A stretch of 64,000 bases of DNA from Bog-793 sp963785415 (GCA_963785415.1 CAWAVB010000002.1:59553-123552), one strand, 5' to 3'; counted from the stretch's first letter, positions 34,612 through 43,008 are shown. The notes: generated by a model not told the origin, from the letters alone. Program-made: numbers and translations.

Positions 34612-35778
34612 GTGGATACAAGAGCAACCCGCTGGGGACGTGGCTCGCTCCGGAAGCGGTCGGGCCGAGACGCATGGGAGCTTCGCGTCTCCGCGGGCCG
34701 CGATCCGCTGACCCGCCGCTATCGGTACGTCAGTCGCTCCTTCCGGGGTTCCAAGAAGGAGGCTGAGGCTGCCCTCGCTCAACTGTTGACGGAGGTATCG
34801 CAAGGTCGCGGAGGTCATGTCGGCGCGGATACGACGCTGGCACAGCTCGTTGAGGCATGGCTCGAGCTCAAGCGTGATTCCCTCTCGCCGACCACCTGGG
34901 AGGGTTATGCAGGAAAGGCACGCTTTCGGCTCATACCGGCACTCGGAGACATCCCAGTGCGCAAACTCACCGTCGAGCAGATCGATCGTTTCTATCGTGC
35001 GCTCAGCCGTGATGCTTCGCTCTCGGCTTCGACGATCAGGCAGCTGCACAATGTTTTGACCGGTTCGTTGGACCAAGCCATTCGATGGCACTGGCGATCG
35101 GACAATCCAGCACGGCTTGCGACATTGCCGCCTACCCGACCCCCGGAGTTGCACCCTCCGTCGCCTGGCGAGGTCATCAGCGCGATTGCCTCAGCGAGTC
35201 CAGAGTTTGCGACATTTCTTCGCGTAGCTGCAGCGGTGGGCGGACGCCGAGGAGAGGTCGGAGCGCTTCGATGGTCCGCGATCGACCTAGGGAGTCGTGA
35301 ACTTGTCATCTCTCGTGCGTTAATCGAATCCTCGGGCGGCACCGTTGAGGAAAAGGACACTAAGTCGCACCAGGCCCGACGCGTAGCGTTGGATGAGGGA
35401 ACGGTGGCCGCCCTCACCAAATGGAAGACGGCATGCACAGTACGAGCCAACGCCTGCGGCGTCGAACTACTACCGAATTCGTATGTCTTCAGCCCCGAGG
35501 TTGACGGGTCGTTGCCCTGGAGGCCTTTCCATTGGACGAGTGCGTGGCGGCGCGTTCGAGCAAAATCTGGAATTGACCGGTCGTACCGCCTTCATGATCT
35601 TCGCCACTTCGCCGCGACGCGACTCTTGAATGCGGGTGTACCCGTGCGCACCGTTAGCAACCGCTTGGGCCACGCGCGCCCCGCGACGACGCTCAACGTG
35701 TACGCCCATTTTGTTCCCGCATCAGACCAGGTCGCCGCCGAGGTGCTCGGTGACTTACTCGACGGGCGTCAACAGTGA
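34612..35778 (+). CDS. int: Tyrosine-family site-specific integrase
   Basis: The 388-residue recombinase starts at GTG 34612. It has an AP2-like arm-binding N-terminus (GSLRKRSGRDAWELRVSAGRD), a SAM-like core-binding domain (about 75-165) and a catalytic domain. The catalytic residues are Arg in GGRRGEVGALRW (about 211), His-Arg in LHDLRHFAATRL (H328, R331) and the nucleophile Tyr in TTLNVYAHF (Y364). It is placed beside tRNA-Cys and would integrate and, with an Xis, excise the island. The gene appears intact. Confidence 0.93.
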   Translation: MDTRATRWGRGSLRKRSGRDAWELRVSAGRDPLTRRYRYVSRSFRGSKKEAEAALAQLLTEVSQGRGGHVGADTTLAQLVEAWLELKRDSLSPTTWEGYAGKARFRLIPALGDIPVRKLTVEQIDRFYRALSRDASLSASTIRQLHNVLTGSLDQAIRWHWRSDNPARLATLPPTRPPELHPPSPGEVISAIASASPEFATFLRVAAAVGGRRGEVGALRWSAIDLGSRELVISRALIESSGGTVEEKDTKSHQARRVALDEGTVAALTKWKTACTVRANACGVELLPNSYVFSPEVDGSLPWRPFHWTSAWRRVRAKSGIDRSYRLHDLRHFAATRLLNAGVPVRTVSNRLGHARPATTLNVYAHFVPASDQVAAEVLGDLLDGRQQ

Positions 35779-36326
35779 TCTCGACTTCGGACCCCTTGAA
35801 CTATCCGCCCACCAGTATTGAACCCAGCCGTCTCATCCGTAGTTTGCCCAAGGCGTTTCCGACTGTTAATGACGTCGTCCGGCAAGTCTCGTCCGTTCTC
35901 GGATGAACAGATGGAATGCGGCATTATTCAAGACCGGACTTCCGGAGCTAATAGGTAGATAACGGGGGTAGCGGGGTAGCTCCTCCCGCCCCTGCATGTT
36001 GTGCCCGACTGGCCACGGATACCGCTGCAGCACACGTGGTGACTGCCGAGATTTGAGCCAGGGGCCTCTTGACCCCCAGAGAAGTCAATCGGTCTTTGGG
36101 TGTCCATCAGAGTCTACCGAGCGGCTCTGAGCAGGTGCTTGTGTCCGTTGACGTCTATTCGCGTCCGGTCGGGTCTAAGCGCTGGGCTACACAAATGGCT
36201 ACACGATGAGGATGAGGAAAGTGAACAGGATAAAGAACGTGAAGAAGAACAGGAGCACGAAGATGACGGTGATACTGATGATGTGGTGATTCCTCAGCCG
36301 GGGTGGGGTCAGGGCATATGTGCGGT
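35779..36326. other. Non-coding island DNA between integrase and AbiE operon
   Basis: I see no convincing gene. Short open frames here (for example 36100-36351) are Glu/Asp low-complexity without a ribosome-binding site. The stretch contains a pair of GGCTACAC repeats directly in front of an ATG, listed separately. Confidence 0.5.
36185..36204 (+). repeat. Paired GGCTACAC direct repeats, possible remnant integrase arm sites
   Basis: GGCTACAC lies at 36185-36192 and 36197-36204 (12-bp period), 1 bp before an ATG (36206) that opens only a 27-codon basic frame. The layout copies the repeat pair ahead of the intact integrase but with another sequence, as if the 5' end of a different integrase gene remained. 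Confidence 0.4.
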
Positions 36327-36405
36327 AACTCACGTTTTACGTGAGTTATGAATGAGTTGCCCAACACGGCGGTAACTCACGTTATACGTGAGTTTCTGGT
36401 ATACT
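36327..36405 (+). promoter_or_regulatory. AbiE operon operators and promoter
   Basis: Two near-identical palindromes (half-sites AACTCACGT and ACGTGAGTT around a 3-nt centre, TTT or TAT) occupy 36327-36347 and 36374-36394, 47 bp apart. An extended -10, TGGTATACT, ends at 36405, and the expected -35 position lies inside the second palindrome. AGGAGG at 36413-36418 precedes the ATG. Binding by the AbiEi antitoxin would block the promoter, as established for AbiE systems. Confidence 0.8.
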
Positions 36406-36423
36406 GGATCATAGGAGGCCCAG

Positions 36424-37209
36424 ATGACCCGCCAGCTCGAACTGATCGACACCCTGCTCTCAGAGGGCCGAGACGAGTTCACCTTCGAGGACGCCAAGGC
36501 CCTCCTGGGGGTGTCCACGGAGGCGACCGCGAACGCCCTCACGCGGCTCAGCAAGAAGGGCCTGGTCGACAAACTGGCAAGAGGCCACTACGCGATCCGC
36601 CCGTTCGGAACGCTGGGGACGTCAGCGGCGACGGAGGACCTCGGCTTTGCCGTCGGGGCAGCGTTGGAAGGCCGGGAGCACCGGATTGCCTACCTGAGCG
36701 CCCTAAGCGAACTCGGAGTGCTCAGCCATCCGGTCCGGACGATCTACGTCGCGTGCACGGAACGGGTTAGGTTCTCAACCGTCAGCCGCAGACCACTTCG
36801 TCTCGTCGTAGAGAAGTCGGAGACGATTCACCTGGAAGCCGAAGCGGTTAAGAACTCGTGGCGCTCGTCGCTGGAGCGGGCGTTGTTTGAATGTGCTCTC
36901 CGTGTGGACCTCGTCGGCGACGTGGAACGTCTCGCCGAGGCGGTCGCCTCCGGATCGCGAAATGCGGACTCGGCGCGCATCGCGCGACTCGCCACTGCCT
37001 TCGGAACGCGCGGGCAAGCGGCAGAACGTCGCCTCGCGTCCATGGCGACGGCGCTCCAGTTACCTCTGACGCTGGCTCCGGAAGTTGGGAAGTGGCAACA
37101 GGTGATCCGGTTGGATCCACGAGACGACCGTGTCGCGTGGACAGACACACGGCTTCGGGTGGCGTGGAACACGACAATCGATGAGCTGCAAGCGGTCATT
37201 GGAAACTAG
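36424..37209 (+). CDS. abiEi: AbiEi-type antitoxin / autorepressor
   Basis: The 261-residue protein has an N-terminal winged helix (FEDAKALLGVSTEATANALTRL, then KGLVDKLARGHYAI) and a C-terminal AbiEi-like antitoxin domain (YLSALSELGVLSHPVRTIYVA, VEKSETIHLEAEAV). In type IV AbiE systems this protein represses its own operon and counteracts the nucleotidyltransferase toxin. It is 2 bp upstream of the toxin gene, and its promoter holds two perfect palindromes. Confidence 0.85.
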   Translation: MTRQLELIDTLLSEGRDEFTFEDAKALLGVSTEATANALTRLSKKGLVDKLARGHYAIRPFGTLGTSAATEDLGFAVGAALEGREHRIAYLSALSELGVLSHPVRTIYVACTERVRFSTVSRRPLRLVVEKSETIHLEAEAVKNSWRSSLERALFECALRVDLVGDVERLAEAVASGSRNADSARIARLATAFGTRGQAAERRLASMATALQLPLTLAPEVGKWQQVIRLDPRDDRVAWTDTRLRVAWNTTIDELQAVIGN

Positions 37210-37211
37210 CG

Positions 37212-38000
37212 ATGCTGACCCGGTTTGCGATCACGCGCCGAGCGGACGACGACGGCGTTGATGCTTCGGTTGTGGAACGGGACTACGTCCTTGCTCACGT
37301 CGTCGCCCAACTACACCGAGCGAAACCGACGGACGGTGGGCAACTCGTCTTTAAGGGGGGAACGGCGCTTCGGCTCGTGCATATCGGTGACTACCGCTAC
37401 TCGGCGGATCTGGACTTCACCGTCATCGGCGGTGGTGGAGGTGCAGCAACTGCTGCCATGGTGGAAGTGTTGAATGCTGCGCGAGAACATGCAGGATTCC
37501 CTGTTCTCGAACTCACCGACGGCGACAGCCCGATCACGTACATCGGGCCGTTGGAAGCCGGCCGGCGACGTCACCTCAAACTGGACATCTCCGACTCCGA
37601 GGTCGTCGAGACGGTCGAGCAACGCACAATCCTCGATGGCGTGTGGTCGGACCTCCCCGAGGCGGTTCCGTTCGCCGTCTATCCCATGGACGAGATCGCG
37701 GCGGAGAAGCTGCGCTGCATTATCCAGCGCGTGCAATGTCGAGATTTGTACGACATCTTTCGACTTGTCGAAGACATAGGCGTATCTCTCGACGAGGTGC
37801 GCCCGCTGTTCGAGCAGAAGGCAACGGCGAAAGGTCTGGATCCTGCGACGTTCGACGAGAAGTTTGAAGATCGGATTGATCGGTACAAGGGCCGGTGGGA
37901 CCGAGAGATGCCTGACCACCTTGCCGACCCTCCACGATGCGACGACGTTGTGCGCGTGGTGCGCCGGCACCTGCGAGCGGCTGGACTCCTCGGGAGATGA
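37212..38000 (+). CDS. abiEii: AbiEii-type nucleotidyltransferase toxin
   Basis: The 262-residue protein has the AbiEii/DUF1814 nucleotidyltransferase motifs: KGGTALRL (48-55), then SADLDFTV (64-71) with the two catalytic Asp residues, KLDISDSE and AEKLRCIIQR, followed by RDLYDIFRLVED. Relatives transfer nucleotides to tRNA acceptor ends and stop growth, and some block phage (abortive infection). All key residues are present, so the toxin looks active. Confidence 0.9.
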   Translation: MLTRFAITRRADDDGVDASVVERDYVLAHVVAQLHRAKPTDGGQLVFKGGTALRLVHIGDYRYSADLDFTVIGGGGGAATAAMVEVLNAAREHAGFPVLELTDGDSPITYIGPLEAGRRRHLKLDISDSEVVETVEQRTILDGVWSDLPEAVPFAVYPMDEIAAEKLRCIIQRVQCRDLYDIFRLVEDIGVSLDEVRPLFEQKATAKGLDPATFDEKFEDRIDRYKGRWDREMPDHLADPPRCDDVVRVVRRHLRAAGLLGR

Positions 38001-38490
38001 GCACGGAGTCCCACGCCGCACGCCAGCGCGTAGCGCGCGCCGTGGGATAGCGCGAAGGGCTTCAAATAGGGTCCTGTCGCCGGACACAGGAGAGCCCTCC
38101 CGACCGGGAGGGTTCTGACTTGCTCTTTCTATGGTGGCCGGGGCCCGATGTCCACGATGACTACAACCTGGCTACCTGGGTTTTCGTGCGAATCTGTCCT
38201 CGAACTCGGCGCGTAGGGCACGTGGCCGGCGTCAAACCGAAGGTGACCGGTTGGGTGGCGGCACTCGCCGCGTAACCCGATTGACTGACCCACGAGGCCG
38301 TGAACGTGACCATGATTGCGGTATCTGGTGGGTGGATTCCGAACCCCGCGTGAGGCGCGACCAAACTAATCCTTCCCGAGTGGGAGAACACCAGTTCAGA
38401 GGGAAGGTCGCTCGATTAAGACGTCTGGTCTCGACTTCGCTTCCCCAGCCAAGAGAATCGTCCGAACGGGCGGCTACTCGACCAGAACAG
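38001..38490. other. Intergenic region between AbiE and CBASS genes
   Basis: No gene is seen; the short frames have no ribosome-binding site or conserved look. It contains the terminator at 38091-38116 and little else. Confidence 0.5.
38091..38116 (+). terminator. Terminator after the AbiE operon
   Basis: An 11-bp stem centred on CCCTCCC/GGGAGGG with loop GACC is followed by a T-rich stretch (CTTGCTCTTTCT). It lies 90 bp after the toxin stop. Confidence 0.65.
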
Positions 38491-39087
38491 TCACTCGGCA
38501 GCACACCGATCCGAGCCGAGACCGCCCGTCCTCAGGACGGGCGGGAGCAGCGCGTCGATCTCTTCGTCCGAAAACGTCATCTCCTCACTGACCTTCAGTG
38601 CGTGCTGGGCGAGGCGATACGCCCGCGTCGAAGTGTTCGGGGCGTGCGCGTACGCCTGTCGGAGGTCTTCGGTGAGCCGATCACGAATCACGATCGCGTC
38701 GTGAAGTGGAAGTCCCGACTCGATATCGCCGAGCAGGTTGACGAACCGTTCACGGAGGTACCAAAGCTCCCGTGCCGTCGCCTGGTGCCGAGCGCTGGCT
38801 CCGTCTGGGTCGAAGGTCAGCTGGAAGATTACAAAAGCGAGCGTCAGGAACGACAGCGCAGCGCTCAGGTACAGCAGCGCGCGTTGGCTCGTGATGACTG
38901 TCGAGACCAAAGAGCCGGAGGTGACGCTTGTGAGGACGATGTTGACCCACTTGACGAGGTCGGAGCGTCGAGACTCGATCTCACGAGCCTTCTCGTGCGT
39001 CTTGTGCGTGTAGATCAGCCGCCCCAGCGCGTCCCGCACGGTGCCCCGGAGTGCGGCGACGTCGCCGCCTCGGGCCTCAGGACTCAA
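38491..39087 (-). CDS. SLATT-domain two-helix membrane effector (CBASS)
   Basis: The protein has about 198 residues from TTG 39087, which follows GGAGGG and overlaps the CD-NTase stop by 11 bp; an ATG at 39177 would overlap it by 101 bp. An N-terminal amphipathic helix is followed by two membrane segments (VNIVLTSVTSGSLVSTVI and ALLYLSAALSFLTLAFVIF) with a short turn. A long cytoplasmic helical part follows with HQATARELWYLRERFVNLL. This is the SLATT pattern of proteins predicted to form pores when a nucleotide signal is made. It is co-transcribed with the CD-NTase and is the system's killing effector by inference. Confidence 0.78.
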   Translation of the reverse strand: MSPEARGGDVAALRGTVRDALGRLIYTHKTHEKAREIESRRSDLVKWVNIVLTSVTSGSLVSTVITSQRALLYLSAALSFLTLAFVIFQLTFDPDGASARHQATARELWYLRERFVNLLGDIESGLPLHDAIVIRDRLTEDLRQAYAHAPNTSTRAYRLAQHALKVSEEMTFSDEEIDALLPPVLRTGGLGSDRCAAE

Positions 39088-39955
39088 ACTGCCCTCCGAA
39101 CATCTGCTTCCAGATAGCCGTGGCGGATGCTTCGTCTCCTCGATCTTCGAATTCACGGGCGCGAGTCGCCCGAGCAAGGGCCGTCTCGGCTTTGCTCACC
39201 CACGCCCTACCAAAGTCGCAGCGGTCGGTGGTCCCAGGGACCAGCGCAAATTGACCGCCGCGGGTGACAAGGTCTGCGAAGAAGTCAACGACAAGCGTTG
39301 GATAGCCAGACGAGCTCACATGTAAGTCAGGCCGCGTGGCGAGGAAGTCGACGGAGCGCAGCTCGAGGGTTAACGAGGATACCGGCACGTCGCACTCCCG
39401 CTGCCAGGACTTGAGCATCTTGATCAGCCGGCGCGTCGTGCCATGGGAGCGCGCGTCAGAGGTCTGGACGTTGTCGATCTCCGCTACCTGGTCGACGAGC
39501 ACCCAGCTCCCCCCGTCATGGGTGTCCGGGACAAGATACCGCCCGTTGATGGTCTCCCACGCCGGTAGCACCTCGACACAGTGACCTCCGGTGAAGTTGA
39601 CCACGACGACGTGGCCGTCTCCGCGCATGCTGTCGGTCGTCGGGTAGCGCTGCTGCAGGACTCCCTTGACCTCTTGAAGGAGCTGGGACGGCCCATTGCC
39701 CTCGTACCCCTTGTACCGGACGTACTCCGTGTTCGGCAGGACGAACAGAATGTCGACGTCGCGAGGCGGACGGACGGCCGTCCCCTTCTCGTACGAGCCG
39801 ATCAACCGGCGCGTCGAGCCATCGAACTCGCTGTCGTAGTACTCGCGGTGCAACGTCTGAGCGACCTCGTCGAGCTTGATGATCGCGTCGGTGACCTGTG
39901 CCTCGGTGGGCGCGAGGTTCGCGACGAAGCGGTCGAACCGCGTTGCAGTCGTCAC
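39077..39955 (-). CDS. CD-NTase / SMODS-domain cyclic nucleotide synthase (CBASS)
   Basis: The 292-residue cGAS/DncV-like nucleotidyltransferase has GSYEKGT (53-59), the metal-binding pair in RDVDILFVLP (D66, D68) and a third acidic residue in HCVEVLPAW (E128). A C-terminal helical OAS-like domain follows with RRLIKMLKSWQREC. GTG 39955 is the start. Such enzymes sense infection and make cyclic or linear oligonucleotides that switch on an effector encoded beside them. No Cap2/Cap3 ancillary genes are present, so this would be a minimal (type I-like) CBASS. Confidence 0.88.
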   Translation of the reverse strand: MTTATRFDRFVANLAPTEAQVTDAIIKLDEVAQTLHREYYDSEFDGSTRRLIGSYEKGTAVRPPRDVDILFVLPNTEYVRYKGYEGNGPSQLLQEVKGVLQQRYPTTDSMRGDGHVVVVNFTGGHCVEVLPAWETINGRYLVPDTHDGGSWVLVDQVAEIDNVQTSDARSHGTTRRLIKMLKSWQRECDVPVSSLTLELRSVDFLATRPDLHVSSSGYPTLVVDFFADLVTRGGQFALVPGTTDRCDFGRAWVSKAETALARATRAREFEDRGDEASATAIWKQMFGGQFES

Positions 39956-39996
39956 GAGGCGTCCAGCCCGTCGGGCAGATTGACAGTCGTACCGAG

Positions 39997-40320
39997 CGGC
40001 TCCCCTGCGGCGGCCTCGGTGTCGCCGACGACCTCAACGAGCTCTCCCGGCTAACCGGCACGCGCCAGGTCGAACGCGAAGGCTGGACCGAGGACGCCAT
40101 GGGTCGCGCGAGCACGAACCGTCACGTCGTCGAGGAGCCGGTGCTGTCGCCCGCCGAGATCCGCTCACTTCCCGCGGGCACCGCGCTCCTCCTCTGGGGA
40201 CGCCTCCCTCCGATCCTTGCCCACCTCCCGGGCATCTGGGAGGGAAAAGCGGGACACGCGGTGATGGAAGAGGAGCGAGCCGAGAAGCAAAGGAACGACC
40301 AAGAAAGGAACGGCCGATGA
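39997..40320 (+). pseudogene. C-terminal remnant of a TraD/TraG-type coupling protein
   Basis: The in-frame segment VADDLNELSRLTGTRQV, then VLSPAEIRSLPAGTALLLWG, matches the end of VirD4/TraG/TraD conjugative ATPases. The Walker motifs and all earlier sequence are missing: the frame runs straight into the divergent CD-NTase gene. The stop overlaps the next gene by 4 bp, so the original operon order downstream is intact. It shows the island derives from a conjugative element. Confidence 0.65.
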
Positions 40321-41012
40321 CGAACGACGGAACCCCGGAGGGCCCCGACGCCCGGGACCGGGTGCCACACGGGAGCGAGGCCATCGACATGGCGTCGTGC
40401 GAACCGGCGCTGCGCGACGACCTCCCCGCCTGCTGGTCGCGCGACGCCCGCTCGATCGCCGGCGCCTTCCGCTTCGGCGACGCGATGCGGCCGTGGAACT
40501 GGCTCGAGCTTGGTGCCGCCGACGCCGACAAGCTCTGGGCGCTTCTCGCCGCCTTCGTCGTCTACTTCAACCGCCGCTACGCCGAGCGACCGGACCGGCG
40601 GATCCCGCCGTGCTGGGCGGAGCACGGCCCGCTCGTCGAGGAGCTGACAACGCTCGTCTTTGCGCGCTGGCAGGCGTTTGAATCCGTGCACGGCTCGGTC
40701 GGGGGCGCCCAGTACTGGCACCACTACAGCCTGCCCGCTTTCTACCAGCGCCTGCGCGACTGGCTCGGTGACGACCTCCTCGCCTGCCAACAGGGTCGGC
40801 ACCGCAGCCGCGAGGACCCCCCGCTCGATCTCACGGACTCGTGGTCCATCCGCACCGAGACGATCGCCATGCTCGACGTCACCTACCGGAACGCGCCTCC
40901 CAGCGCGCCCGACGACGACGAGACCGTTCGACCGCGAGGTGTCGAGGTCCCCTTCCTCAACAAAGCAGACGAGCCGAAGCACTCGATCCAATCCCGAGGG
41001 GGCAAGGCGTGA
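40317..41012 (+). CDS. DUF4913-like protein of conjugative elements
   Basis: The 231-residue protein has a Trp-rich centre (MRPWNWLELGAADADKLW, FVVYFNRRYAER, PPCWAEHGPLVEELTTLVF, GAQYWHHYSLPAFYQRL). This pattern is seen in DUF4913-type proteins of actinobacterial plasmids and integrative elements. It has no signal peptide or membrane helix. It overlaps the coupling-protein remnant (ATGA) and the excisionase gene (GTGA). Function is unknown. Confidence 0.65.
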   Translation: MTNDGTPEGPDARDRVPHGSEAIDMASCEPALRDDLPACWSRDARSIAGAFRFGDAMRPWNWLELGAADADKLWALLAAFVVYFNRRYAERPDRRIPPCWAEHGPLVEELTTLVFARWQAFESVHGSVGGAQYWHHYSLPAFYQRLRDWLGDDLLACQQGRHRSREDPPLDLTDSWSIRTETIAMLDVTYRNAPPSAPDDDETVRPRGVEVPFLNKADEPKHSIQSRGGKA

Positions 41013-41323
41013 CGACCCAGCATCACACCAGACGAGGTCCCTCAATCGCGCCGGATCAGTCCGCCGCGACGTCTGGCGGACCCTTCGAGTCCGCCGTAAG
41101 CGACAGCACCTGCAAGACGCGTCTTGCACTCGACGATGTGGCCGAGACACTCACACTCACCGTCAGCGAGGCTGCAGCGCTCCTGGGTATCTCACGGGCT
41201 TTCGCCTATGAACTCGTCGCGCGCAACGAGCTACCAGCGATCCGCCTCGGCCGGCGCATCCTCGTGCCGACGCGGCACCTCCTACGACTCGTACAAGAGA
41301 ACGCACCGCAGGAGAGCTCTTGA
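41009..41323 (+). CDS. xis: Excisionase-like MerR-fold DNA-binding protein
   Basis: GTG 41009 overlaps the preceding stop. The 104-residue protein has a disordered N-terminus and a C-terminal HTH_17/excisionase domain (LTVSEAAALLGISRAFAYEL, then LPAIRLGRRILVPTRHLLRLV). Such proteins serve as recombination directionality factors or replication regulators of integrative elements. It is 5.2 kb from the integrase, so its pairing with that integrase is uncertain. Confidence 0.75.
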   Translation: MTTQHHTRRGPSIAPDQSAATSGGPFESAVSDSTCKTRLALDDVAETLTLTVSEAAALLGISRAFAYELVARNELPAIRLGRRILVPTRHLLRLVQENAPQESS

Positions 41324-41637
41324 TGATCATCGCAACAAGGCGTGGCTGAACTCGAGCGCGTTGGCTCTTCTCGCCCAGCCCGAAAAAGCGAGCGTGCATC
41401 CCGCGTCAGCTAACAGTCCCCTGCGATCTATCCATCGGCCTAAGCGCGACTGTGGAGTTCTCAGGTTGGCTTTCGGCGGCGAACTTCTCACCGGCCGACC
41501 AGGGATTCGCGACCATCCCCGTGTAACGGCACATGAGGGATGCCCGGCAGTGCTACATCGAGTGCGCGTTTCGCGACACGCACGACCGGCTAACTCTTGT
41601 CCATCAGGTGTGCTGCCCGGGGGACGTCCCACGAGTT
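41324..41637. other. Non-coding stretch before IS256
   Basis: I see no gene, no terminator and no repeat here. It is probably sequence left between the excisionase gene and the insertion. Confidence 0.45.
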
Positions 41638-43008
41638 GGTGTAAATCGCGCAGAGGGTCCACCACTTAGTGGACCACCGGAGTGAATCTCGACGTGTCCA
41701 GCAAGACACGACAAGGAGATCACACCGGTGGCCCAACATGATTTTGACCCCTACGAGCTACTCGACGCGCTCCGGGCAGGAGACGACGTCGATCTCATCC
41801 GTCAAAGCGTCGAGATGGTCCTGCAAGCCCTGATAGAAGCCGAGGTGACCGGCGTCATCGGCGCCGAGCCTCACGAGCGCACAGAGGACCGCCAGAACTA
41901 CCGCAACGGGCATCGTCCGCGGGTGCTGTCGACCAAGGCGGGCGACTTGGAGCTCTCCATCCCCAAGCTCCGCTCGGGCTCCTTCTTCCCTCAGATCCTC
42001 GAGCGAAGGCGCCGGATCGACAGGGCATTGTTCGCGGTCGTGATGGAGGCCTACGTCCATGGCGTCTCGACGCGCAAGGTCGACGACCTGGTGCGGGCCC
42101 TCGGGGTCGGCTCCGGGATCTCAAAGTCCGAGGTCTCTCGGATCTGTAGTGAGCTCGACAAGGAGATGGAGGCCTTCCGGACCCGCCGGCTCGACCACGT
42201 CGCCTTCCCCTACCTGTTCTGCGACGCCACCTACGTCAAAGGTCGCGTCCGTGGCCGGGTCGTGTCGAGAGCTGTTGTCGTCGTCACCGGTGTCACCTCG
42301 GTCGGCAATCGCGAGGTGCTCGGCTGCGATGTCGGGGACTCAGAGGACGGGGTCTTCTGGACGGCGTTTTTGCGCAGCCTTCGCCAGCGGGGACTTCAGG
42401 GAGTTCGTCTTGTCATCTCCGACCACCACCTCGGGTTGAAAGAGGCGATCGAGAAGGTCTTCATCGGTGCCTCCTGGCAGCGCTGCCGGGTGCACTTCCT
42501 ACGCAACGCCCTGGCGGGGGTGCAAAGACAGAAGGCCCAGATGGTCGCGGCCGCGATCAAGACGATCTTCGCCCAGCCTGACCGGGCCCACATCCACCGC
42601 CAGCTCGACGAGGTCGCCGACACGCTGCGGCCGGGCTTCCCGGAGGTGGCCAAGCTCCTCGAGGAGGCGAAGGCCGACCTGCTCGCCTTCTCCTACTTCC
42701 CGATGGCGCACTGGACCAAGATCTGGTCGACGAACCCCTTGGAGCGCGTGAACGCCGAGATCAAGCGACGCACGAACGTCGTCGGGATCTTTCCTAACGA
42801 CGCCTCGGTGATGCGCCTCGTGACCGCCGTGCTCGTCGAACAGCACGACGAGTGGGAGGTGTCAGAACGCCGTTACCTCTCCGAAGAGTCCATGGGACTC
42901 ATCGACCAACCCGTCGCCGACGAACTCGGTGGAGAGGGGGTGTCCCTGGCGATCATGGCCTGACAGACTGAACGCGCGTCGAGCACTTCGGTTCGGTCGA
43001 TTTACACC
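41638..43008 (+). mobile_element. IS256-family insertion sequence
   Basis: The transposase gene is bounded by short inverted ends: GGTGTAAATCG at 41638-41648 and its complement at 42998-43008. The element is 1371 bp, normal for IS256. The flanking 8 bp (CACGAGTT and ACCGCGCG) do not match, so no target duplication is visible. Either the ends were rearranged or the DNA next to one end was deleted after insertion. Confidence 0.8.
41728..42963 (+). CDS. IS256-family transposase
   Basis: The 411-residue Mutator-type DDE transposase has FCDATYVKGRVRG (D166), VISDHHLGLKEA (D232) and NPLERVNAEIKRRTNVVGIF (E339), and the usual zinc-like Cys-His pair WQRCRVHFLRN. GTG 41728 follows AAGGAG. The gene looks intact and so potentially active. 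Confidence 0.93.
   Translation: MAQHDFDPYELLDALRAGDDVDLIRQSVEMVLQALIEAEVTGVIGAEPHERTEDRQNYRNGHRPRVLSTKAGDLELSIPKLRSGSFFPQILERRRRIDRALFAVVMEAYVHGVSTRKVDDLVRALGVGSGISKSEVSRICSELDKEMEAFRTRRLDHVAFPYLFCDATYVKGRVRGRVVSRAVVVVTGVTSVGNREVLGCDVGDSEDGVFWTAFLRSLRQRGLQGVRLVISDHHLGLKEAIEKVFIGASWQRCRVHFLRNALAGVQRQKAQMVAAAIKTIFAQPDRAHIHRQLDEVADTLRPGFPEVAKLLEEAKADLLAFSYFPMAHWTKIWSTNPLERVNAEIKRRTNVVGIFPNDASVMRLVTAVLVEQHDEWEVSERRYLSEESMGLIDQPVADELGGEGVSLAIMA

Noticed and set aside
36100..36351. 83-codon acidic open frame upstream of the AbiE operon
   Set aside because: Low-complexity Glu/Asp run, no ribosome-binding site, and it runs through the operator palindromes.
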